A stretch of 64,000 nt of DNA from Gammaproteobacteria bacterium (lineage in GTDB: Bacteria; Pseudomonadota; Gammaproteobacteria; Pseudomonadales; JADFDG01), in the NCBI GenBank assembly GCA_018262975.1, contig JADFDG010000017.1, positions 1 to 64,000 of the forward strand, read 5' to 3'. Under the pieces are notes generated by a model. The model was given only the letters and a program-made list of their open reading frames with translations, searched no databases and was not told where the DNA came from. Below, one piece after another: positions 16,363 to 22,883 of the stretch. The position numbers and the translations under genes were made by a program. Each line of letters begins with the position of its first letter. The stretch's first letter is position 1.

Positions 16363-16788
16363 ATGACCCGGCGCATCCCCCTGCTACCCCTCGTCTACTC
16401 CTGCAGCGGCTGCTCGAACGTGGCGCAACTGGCCAATCGTGTCGCGGTGGCGATGGACCGCGAGGGAGTGGCGGAGATGTCCTGCATCGCCGGCGTGGGC
16501 GCCGGCATCGCACCGCTGGTGAAGGTGGCCCGCAGCGGCCGGCGCATCATCGCCATCGATGGTTGCCACCTGCACTGCGTCACCGCCAGTCTGGCCCGGG
16601 TGGGCGTGGCGGCGGACACGCACGTGGTGCTGTCGGAGCACGGGCTGCGCAAGCGTTACGGCAAGGACTGCGACGACGCCGACTATGCGCTCGCGCGCGC
16701 CGCGGTGGACATGGCGGCAGGGTTGCCAACGGCAGAGGAAACTAGCGGGTTTCCTGAATTTGATCGCGATCAAACGAACGCGCAATGA
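16363..16788 (+). CDS. DGC-domain putative zinc-binding protein
   Basis: A 141-residue cytoplasmic protein with conserved cysteines: YSCSGCSNVAQLANRV at the N-terminus, MSCIAGVG near residue 45, and IIAIDGCHLHC (the D-G-C signature) near residue 70. These match the DGC family, described only as putative zinc-binding. It is 9 bp after nrdG and likely co-transcribed with the nrdD genes. Its function is unknown; the position suggests a link to anaerobic metabolism. An FNR box for the next operon lies inside its last codons. Confidence 0.8.
   Translation: MTRRIPLLPLVYSCSGCSNVAQLANRVAVAMDREGVAEMSCIAGVGAGIAPLVKVARSGRRIIAIDGCHLHCVTASLARVGVAADTHVVLSEHGLRKRYGKDCDDADYALARAAVDMAAGLPTAEETSGFPEFDRDQTNAQ
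16760..16773. promoter_or_regulatory. FNR/ANR-type box upstream of the SCP2/UbiB-like operon
   Basis: TTGAT-CGCG-ATCAA, a perfect match in all ten half-site bases and the best FNR box in the window. It lies within the last codons of the DGC gene and is centred 115 bp before the SCP2 gene; a -41.5 position gives a transcript start near 16808. Confidence 0.8.
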
Positions 16789-16881
16789 AGGGCGCGCCAG
16801 CGCCCGCCACCCGCCATTACGCTTGGGATGAATCGCCCGCCGCCATGCCGGCCGCGCGCAGACAACCCGGGAGATCACACC

Positions 16882-17292
16882 ATGGCGCTGCAATTCCTCA
16901 GCAAGGAGTGGTTCGAGCAGGTGATGGCGCTGCGTGCGGAGGCGGAAGCCCTGCTCGGGGCGGAAGGAATCCCCGCGGACGTGCGCGAAGTCAGGCTCAA
17001 CATCACCGTGCCGCATGCCGCCGGTGAACACCACTTCGCGGTGAAGGACGGTGATGCACAGATCGGCCACATTGACGATGCACACACGCGCCTGACCGTG
17101 GATTACGACGTGGCGCGCCGGCTGATCATCGAGGGCGACCCGTCGGCAGGCGTGCAGGCTTTCATGGCCGGACAGATCCGCGTCGATGGCGACCTGTCGA
17201 AGCTGCTGGTGCTGCAGCAGCACATGACCGCGCCGCAGACTCCGGAGCAACGGGCGCTGCGCCAGAAGGTCGTCGACTTCACCTCGTTCTGA
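16882..17292 (+). CDS. SCP2 sterol-carrier-domain protein
   Basis: A 136-residue cytoplasmic protein that is essentially one SCP2 domain (hydrophobic lipid-binding fold): TRLTVDYDVARRLIIEGDPSAG, then AFMAGQIRVDGDLSKLL, the family's hallmark. It has no membrane segment. The start MALQFL follows GGGAG by 8 nt. It is first of an operon with an ABC1/UbiB-like kinase, a pairing like UbiJ (SCP2) with UbiB in ubiquinone synthesis. UbiT, the anaerobic SCP2 protein, is at 34769-35281, so this is a second SCP2 protein under likely FNR control. Confidence 0.85.
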   Translation: MALQFLSKEWFEQVMALRAEAEALLGAEGIPADVREVRLNITVPHAAGEHHFAVKDGDAQIGHIDDAHTRLTVDYDVARRLIIEGDPSAGVQAFMAGQIRVDGDLSKLLVLQQHMTAPQTPEQRALRQKVVDFTSF

Positions 17293-17301
17293 GCCGCCGC
17301 C

Positions 17302-18600
17302 ATGACCGCAGTCGCCGCACATCTCCGTGGTGGGGCCCGGGCCGCCGGACGGCTGGTGAATGGCCGGGACCGCTACCTGCGCGCCATGCGGGTGTCGGTC
17401 GAGGTGCGCCGCTCATACGCCGCGTTGCGTCACGCCACACGCCGCCTTCCCGACGACGAGGCGCGCACGGCTGCCCTGCAGGCACTGCACGCGAAGAACG
17501 CGCGCAGGGTCACTGCCCTGTGCCGACGCAACGGGGCTACCTGGATCAAGCTGGCCCAGGTGATGAGTTGCCGTCCGGACCTGCTGCCGCGCGCCTACAT
17601 CAACGAGTTGCGCACGCTGCAGAATGATGCGCGGCCGGTACCTTTCGACGCACTGGTACCGGTGCTGGAGGCGGAACTCGGCGCGCAGTGGCGCAGCCAC
17701 TTCCTGCACATCGACCCGGTGCCGGCGGCCACCGCCTCCATCGCCCAGGTGCATCGAGCGCGCACGGTACGCGGCGACGACGTGGCCATCAAGATCCAGT
17801 TACCCGACGTCGGGCGGCTGTTCCGCCAGGACTTCGTGTTCTTCACGCTGATCGCCCACGCCGTCGCGCCGTTTGCCCGCCAGCTGGACATCAAGCTGAT
17901 CGCCCGCCAATTGCTCGAAATGACCCGCGGTGAGCTGGATTTCACCCGCGAGGCCGCCAACCTCGAGCGCTTCGCCGCCCATCCGCACAGCGAGCGCATC
18001 TGTTTCCCCACCCTGTACCGTGAATATTCCACGCCGCGGGTGCTGGTGACCGGCTGGGTCGAAGGGAAGCGGCTGCGCGAATTCCTCGACGAGCACCACG
18101 ACCTGGCGCGCGACCTGCTCACCACCCTGCTCGACAGCTACATTCAGCAGATCACCCGCTTCGGCGTATACCACGCCGATCCCCACCCGGGAAATTTCAT
18201 AATCAACGATGCCGGGCAGATCACCATCCTCGACTTCGGTGCGCTCGGCAGCCTGTCGATGGCCGAGGCCATGAACTACGGGGCGCTGCTGCTGGCACTG
18301 TTCCGTCGCGACGGCCAGGACCTGCACGCGGCATTCACCCGCGCGGGCTTCAGCGGACTCGACGAGACAACGTTCCGCGACCTGTCGAAGATCTTCCTGG
18401 GCGTGAAAGGCGACGACTACACCGACGTGCTGGCGCAGGCCATGGACACCCTGCAACAGCACCGCATCACCATCCCGGAGTCGTTCGTGTCGCTGGCGCG
18501 CGTGCTGGTGACCATCGGCGGCTTCATGCAGACCTATCGCGTCAAGGTCAACCTCGACCAGGCCTTGCTCGCCCACGTCATGACGGGAGCCAGGCCATGA
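17302..18600 (+). CDS. ABC1/UbiB-family atypical kinase-like protein
   Basis: A 432-residue member of the ABC1/ADCK/UbiB family. Visible: the KxGQ-type motif region NGATWIKLAQVMSCRPDLLP (here KLAQ, with Ala in place of the usually invariant Gly), the Ala-rich loop PAATASIAQVHRA, catalytic HADPHPGNF and the DFG segment ILDFGALG. No clear C-terminal membrane segment, unlike UbiB. It starts 9 bp after the SCP2 gene and overlaps the next by ATGA. Family members act as ATPases or chaperones in coenzyme Q synthesis and other isoprenoid-lipid roles. An anaerobic UbiB-like role is inferred from the FNR box and the SCP2 partner; sequestration or kinase activity on another lipid is possible. Confidence 0.88.
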   Translation: MTAVAAHLRGGARAAGRLVNGRDRYLRAMRVSVEVRRSYAALRHATRRLPDDEARTAALQALHAKNARRVTALCRRNGATWIKLAQVMSCRPDLLPRAYINELRTLQNDARPVPFDALVPVLEAELGAQWRSHFLHIDPVPAATASIAQVHRARTVRGDDVAIKIQLPDVGRLFRQDFVFFTLIAHAVAPFARQLDIKLIARQLLEMTRGELDFTREAANLERFAAHPHSERICFPTLYREYSTPRVLVTGWVEGKRLREFLDEHHDLARDLLTTLLDSYIQQITRFGVYHADPHPGNFIINDAGQITILDFGALGSLSMAEAMNYGALLLALFRRDGQDLHAAFTRAGFSGLDETTFRDLSKIFLGVKGDDYTDVLAQAMDTLQQHRITIPESFVSLARVLVTIGGFMQTYRVKVNLDQALLAHVMTGARP

Positions 18601-19340
18601 CCATCGCCAGCGCATCCGGGCACTGGATCGGCATTCCCGCCAGCCCGCGACTGGGCAACGACGTGGACCGCCTGGTCGAGGCCATGGCCGACCGCGTGCC
18701 GCAACCGCAGGGCGCTCTGATGATCGACGTGCTCAAGCGCTTCCTCGACGAGGCCATCGACACGCTGGTCACTGGCCTGTGCGACGCCGTGCAGTTGCAG
18801 GGCGTGGGCCGCAAGACGGTGGACATCACCGTCGCCACGGTGCGCGGCACCTGCCACATGCTGGCCGGCCGGGTGCTGCACGGCATGCGCAACGACGAAC
18901 TACGCGACCTCGCCGGGCACATGGACGACCTGCGCCTGCGCCTGCCGGCGCGCGACGGGGTTGCCGGCGACTACACCGTGGTGCCGGTCAGCCCGGCGCT
19001 GCTGGCGGAGATCCGCCGCCTGCACGCCATCGTGCACGCGGAATCGCCGCGCCCGCACATGGCGGACATCCAGGCCATGCTCGAGCAGTTCATGGATGCG
19101 GTGGTCGAGCATTTCTACGTGCGCACCATGGCCACGCTGCGCCTGGGTCCCATCGCCCGCAAGGTGGTGAGCATGGGCTACAGGACCGTGCACTCCGGCG
19201 TGCACGGCCTGATCCAGCGCGTGGTGCCGCAACTGTCCGACGAGCAGGTACGCAACGCCTCGGATTTCATCCTCGACCTGATCATCGATGCGCACGGAAA
19301 CCGCGTGCGCCACACCACGCCGGAAACGGCGTCTGCCTGA
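18597..19340 (+). CDS. Uncharacterised helical protein, family member A
   Basis: A 247-residue protein with no recognised domain, mostly predicted helix, no signal peptide, and only moderately hydrophobic. By eye it is a paralogue of the protein at 35321-35995: KTVDITVATVRGTCHMLAG aligns with KIVDFAVDTGSKASSMLTA, and LGPIARKVVSMGYRTVHSG with IGFITRKALDVSIAGTRSA, in the same order and spacing. Both sit next to an SCP2-type and a Ubi-related gene. It overlaps the ABC1 gene by ATGA and is followed after 31 bp by the CrtI-like gene. Confidence 0.75.
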   Translation: MTIASASGHWIGIPASPRLGNDVDRLVEAMADRVPQPQGALMIDVLKRFLDEAIDTLVTGLCDAVQLQGVGRKTVDITVATVRGTCHMLAGRVLHGMRNDELRDLAGHMDDLRLRLPARDGVAGDYTVVPVSPALLAEIRRLHAIVHAESPRPHMADIQAMLEQFMDAVVEHFYVRTMATLRLGPIARKVVSMGYRTVHSGVHGLIQRVVPQLSDEQVRNASDFILDLIIDAHGNRVRHTTPETASA

Positions 19341-19371
19341 GTTTCCAGGCACCGACCCGGGAGCAGCCTCC

Positions 19372-20886
19372 GTGAACAAACATGCACTCGAAATACCGCA
19401 ATGGGACGTGGTGGTCATCGGCACCGGCATGGGCGGTTCCGCGGCCGGCGCCATCTGCGCGCTCAATGGCCTGAGGACACTGGTGCTGGAAAAGAACCCG
19501 CGACCCGGTGGCGCCTGCTCGTACTACGAGAAGGAAGGCTTCCAGATGGACTGCGGCACCCACCTGTTCATCCGTGGCAACAAGGGACCGTTCGGCAAGC
19601 TCACCCGCCGGCTGGGCATGGGCACGCCGCTGGAGTTCCGCCATACGAAGAACACCGTGCACCTGAAGGGCATGGGCATGGACGTGAAGGTGCCGCGCAG
19701 CCTCGGCGGGCAGCTGGCCATCCTGCCCAAGGCACTGGTGCAGTCCGGCATCTCGCCGATGCAGTACCCGGGCATCTACCGGCTCGTGCGCGACCTGATG
19801 AACAAGAAGCCGCACGAGATCGACGCGCTGAACCACATCACCGTCGAGGAGTACATGCTCAGCTTCACCGACAACGAGGAAATCCGCGCGATGTTCGGCC
19901 TGTTGCTCGGGCTGATGTTCATCCTGCCGCCGTGGGAGGCCTCCGCCGGCGAATCGATCTGGAACCTGCAGAAACTCATCAAGGAAGCCAACCTCGGCTA
20001 CCCGAAAGGTGGCGCCGTGGCCATCCCGAAGGCCTTCCTCAAGGGCGCGGAGATGCACGGCGCGCAGGTGCGCATGAAGGCCGGCGTCAAGCAGATCGAG
20101 GTGGAGAACGGCCAGGTGAAGGCCGTGGTACTGCGCGGCGGCGAGCGCATCACCACGCGCGCGGTGATCAGCACCACCAGCGTGTTCGACACGGTGCACA
20201 ACCTGGTGGGCCAGCAGCACTTCCCGGCACCCTACGTGGAACGCACCACGGCCATCAAGCCGTCGTGGACGGCGGTACAGGCCAAGATTGCCGTGCGCAA
20301 GCCGGTGATCGATGCCGGCTCACTGGTCGGCGGCACGCCGCTGAAGCTCGATTCGAAATTCTCCGACCAGTTCCTGCGTGACTCGATCGGTTCGCTGGAG
20401 CGCGGCGAGTTCAGCAACATGGTGCCGATCTACGCGCCGGTGCCGTCGAATTACGATCCCGCGCTGTGTCCGCCCGGTTGCCAGCTGATCACCGCGGTGG
20501 CAGTCGCGCCGACGCTGGACATCGAACTGAAGGACGGCGAGCAGCGCTGGATCGACGGCATGATGGACTCGATGTACCAACTGGTGCCGGAGCTGAAGGA
20601 GAACATCCTGTTCTACGACACCTGGTCGGTAAAGACGCTGGCTGCGTGGATCGGCAAGAGCAACGGCTCGGCGATCACCACCAGCCAGACGCCGGACCAG
20701 GTGGGCCTGAAGCGGCCGGCGCACAACACGCCGGTGAAGGGCCTGTACATTGCCGGCGACTGCGGCGGACACGCGCGTGGCGTGGGCACCGAGCTGGCCT
20801 GCCAGAGCGGCATGGACTGCGCCGACCAGGTGACCAGCGACATGCACAACTACGTGCTGGGCGACGCGATCCTGCGCGCCGGTTGA
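19372..20886 (+). CDS. CrtI-like FAD-dependent oxidoreductase
   Basis: A 504-residue flavoprotein of the phytoene desaturase/carotenoid isomerase family. It has the N-terminal dinucleotide motif VVVIGTGMGGSAAGA, the second motif ALNGLRTLVLEKNPRPGGACS, and the C-terminal FAD motif GLYIAGDCGGHARGVGTE. The proposed GTG start is preceded by GGGAG at 8 nt and falls after the stop of the previous gene; the reading frame is open further upstream but overlaps it. Fourth gene of the SCP2-ABC1-unknown operon. Substrates in the family are polyprenyl compounds; retinol saturase-like and terpene dehydrogenases also belong here, so the exact reaction is open. Confidence 0.85.
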   Translation: MNKHALEIPQWDVVVIGTGMGGSAAGAICALNGLRTLVLEKNPRPGGACSYYEKEGFQMDCGTHLFIRGNKGPFGKLTRRLGMGTPLEFRHTKNTVHLKGMGMDVKVPRSLGGQLAILPKALVQSGISPMQYPGIYRLVRDLMNKKPHEIDALNHITVEEYMLSFTDNEEIRAMFGLLLGLMFILPPWEASAGESIWNLQKLIKEANLGYPKGGAVAIPKAFLKGAEMHGAQVRMKAGVKQIEVENGQVKAVVLRGGERITTRAVISTTSVFDTVHNLVGQQHFPAPYVERTTAIKPSWTAVQAKIAVRKPVIDAGSLVGGTPLKLDSKFSDQFLRDSIGSLERGEFSNMVPIYAPVPSNYDPALCPPGCQLITAVAVAPTLDIELKDGEQRWIDGMMDSMYQLVPELKENILFYDTWSVKTLAAWIGKSNGSAITTSQTPDQVGLKRPAHNTPVKGLYIAGDCGGHARGVGTELACQSGMDCADQVTSDMHNYVLGDAILRAG

Positions 20887-20902
20887 CCAGGCCGGGGCAG
20901 TT

Positions 20903-20924
20903 GCCGGACCCCTGCGGGTCCGGC
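20903..20924. terminator. Bidirectional terminator-like hairpin between convergent genes
   Basis: A perfect 9-bp stem GCCGGACCC / GGGTCCGGC with loop CTGC, in the 47-bp gap between the convergent CrtI-like and CruF-like genes. No clear T tract on either side. Confidence 0.55.
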
Positions 20925-20933
20925 ACCGCGCCC

Positions 20934-21800
20934 TCAGGACTTGCCGGCCGCGATCCTGGCCATGAACACGCGCGTCCAGCCGAACAGCACCACCGGCCCC
21001 ATCACGAAGCAGCCCACGAAGGCGGCCTGGTAGAAGGCCGGGTTGACCGACGCCCAGTGCAGGTTCGCGTACACCGCGTTGCAGAACCAGGCGGTGTAGA
21101 GCGCCGTGGCAGTCAGCGTGGCCGACGCGGTGGGCAGCGTGGGCGACTTCTCGTCGGTGAACACGAACCGGTAAAGCACGCTGATCATGAACACCGCGCC
21201 GACCCAGCCGGTGAGGCCGAAGTTGCTGAAGGGAATGCCGCCGTGGATGTCCGGCACATAGCCGCCACCGTTGTCCCACTTCCAGAAGCCGTTGTTCACC
21301 GACACCGGGTCGGCCAGGAAGTCCCAGGCCGTGACCACCAGGCCGGTGGCCAGCGACGCCAGCAGGATGTGCACCAGGTGCTGGCCGCGCGACACGGCGC
21401 CCTTTCGTCCGATCAGTTCGTCGACGAGGATCATCGACGGATAGATGACGCCTTCCCAGGAGATAACCACCATGATCGGCACGTTGCCGATGCGCGGACC
21501 CAGCTCGTCGGTGTACTCGTAGTCACCGAACCACCAGCCGTAGTTGCAGCCGATGTACTCGACGAACCAGGCAATGACCGCGGCGACCGCGACGAAGCCG
21601 AGCGCCTTGCGGTAACCCTTGGTGGCGATGGCGTGCAGGATGCAGATGGACACGATCAGCAGCACGCCGAACACCGCACCGGGCGTGCCCAGGTCCGTGG
21701 TGCCGGCCACCGGAATCAGCGCCAGCGACAGTACCGCCATCGCGCAGACGACCAGTGAGGCCTTCATGCTTAAGGATTCGAGTTTGGGCATTTCGCTCAT
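20934..21800 (-). CDS. Carotenoid biosynthesis (CruF-like) membrane protein
   Basis: A 288-residue inner-membrane protein with about seven hydrophobic segments, resembling the carotenoid-biosynthesis family that includes CruF/carotenoid 1,2-hydratases of non-phototrophs: WFVEYIGCNYGWWFGDYEY, GNVPIMVVISWEGVIYPSM and AWDFLADPVSVNNGFWKWD, with conserved Glu and Asp in membrane segments. GAGGAAAC lies before the ATG. It follows the molybdoenzyme beta gene (21856-22872) by 55 bp on the same strand, so it is probably the last gene of that operon, and it faces the CrtI-like gene. The pairing of a desaturase-like and a hydratase-like protein suggests an isoprenoid substrate. Confidence 0.8.
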   Translation of the reverse strand: MSEMPKLESLSMKASLVVCAMAVLSLALIPVAGTTDLGTPGAVFGVLLIVSICILHAIATKGYRKALGFVAVAAVIAWFVEYIGCNYGWWFGDYEYTDELGPRIGNVPIMVVISWEGVIYPSMILVDELIGRKGAVSRGQHLVHILLASLATGLVVTAWDFLADPVSVNNGFWKWDNGGGYVPDIHGGIPFSNFGLTGWVGAVFMISVLYRFVFTDEKSPTLPTASATLTATALYTAWFCNAVYANLHWASVNPAFYQAAFVGCFVMGPVVLFGWTRVFMARIAAGKS

Positions 21801-21855
21801 GGTGTTTCCTCGCTTCGGTTGATTCCGTTGAACAGCAGAGCAGCGTTACGCTGCA

Positions 21856-22872
21856 TCAGACATGCTTGCCGAATTCCTCTTCCGCTGGCAGTTTCCACGC
21901 CTCGTTGAACGTGTAGCGGATCAGTTCGTCCATGATCTCGCTGGGCTCACCGCGCGCCTTCTTCGCCCGCTCGGCGTTGAGCGTCGCCATCACCTGCTCG
22001 ACCTCCTCGCCGAACAGCTCCTTGAGGTAGTCCATGGGGATGCGCTGCTGCCCATTGGGCGTGCCGTCGGCATTGAAGCCGGTGGCGGAGAACGGCGGTA
22101 CGTAGAAGACGTTCGGCTGGGTGCCCTTCTCCGCATACAGCGGCAAGGCAATGCCGAATTTCTTCACCAGGCGGTGGGTGGGCGACTCCGGATCCTCCAG
22201 CAGGCCGAAGTGGCGCGCGCGACCGGCACAACTGCCGACACAGGCCGGCGGCAGGCCCTTCTCCACGCGCGGGAAGCACATGATGCACTTCTGGGAAATG
22301 CCCAGCTGCGGGTTGAAGTAGAGCTTCTTGTACGGGCAGGCCTCGACGCAGAAGCGATAGCCACGGCAGTTCGGCTCATCGACCAGCACGATGCCGTCAT
22401 CACGCTTGGTGATGGCGTTGCGCGGGCAGGCCTTCTTGCAGGCCGGCTCCTCGCAGTGGTTGCACAGGCGCGGCAGGTAGAAGAAATAGGAATTGGGGAA
22501 CACCCCGCCGCCTTCGTCCTCTTCCCAGTTCGGACCCCAGTCCGGCGCGTTGCCCTTTTCCGCCGTCTTCGGTGCCAGCGGCTTCTGCGGGTCGTAGCGA
22601 CCGGGCTTCAGGCTCTCCAGGTCGAACTGCCAGCGGCCGCCGCTCTCCGCGAGCATGGGAATGCGCCCCTTCAGGCCTTGCTGCGCGTACACGCCGGCAG
22701 GCGGCGTCATGTCGTGGAAGTCGCGCGGCCAGCCGCGTCCGGGCTTGGTCTCCACGTGGTTGAACCAGGTGGCTTCCTGCCCTTCGTTGGAAGTCCATTG
22801 GCGCTTGCACGCCACCGTGCAGGTCTGGCAACCGATGCACTTGTTCAGGTCGATGACCATCGAGAAACCCAT
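21856..22872 (-). CDS. Type II DMSO-reductase-family beta subunit (four Fe-S clusters), set 1
   Basis: A 338-residue electron-transfer subunit related to NarH, EbdB, SerB and DdhB. Four Cys motifs are visible: CIGCQTCTVACKRQW, CNHCEEPACKKACPRNAI, CRGYRFCVEACPYKK and CIMCFPRVEKGLPPACVGSC. In the last groups Trp/Tyr changes as in the 3Fe-4S site of the family cannot be judged by eye. It has no signal peptide of its own, so it should be exported with the Tat-tagged alpha subunit. It is 11 bp downstream of alpha 1 with GAGGAG as ribosome site. It should pass electrons between the Mo site and the haem gamma subunit. Confidence 0.92.
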   Translation of the reverse strand: MGFSMVIDLNKCIGCQTCTVACKRQWTSNEGQEATWFNHVETKPGRGWPRDFHDMTPPAGVYAQQGLKGRIPMLAESGGRWQFDLESLKPGRYDPQKPLAPKTAEKGNAPDWGPNWEEDEGGGVFPNSYFFYLPRLCNHCEEPACKKACPRNAITKRDDGIVLVDEPNCRGYRFCVEACPYKKLYFNPQLGISQKCIMCFPRVEKGLPPACVGSCAGRARHFGLLEDPESPTHRLVKKFGIALPLYAEKGTQPNVFYVPPFSATGFNADGTPNGQQRIPMDYLKELFGEEVEQVMATLNAERAKKARGEPSEIMDELIRYTFNEAWKLPAEEEFGKHV

Positions 22873-22883
22873 GGCGATGCTCC

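Noticed and set aside
21801-21855. An FNR-like site TTGAT-TCCG-TTGAA before the CruF-like gene
   Set aside because: The right half does not match RTCAA, and the gene is probably read from the operon upstream.
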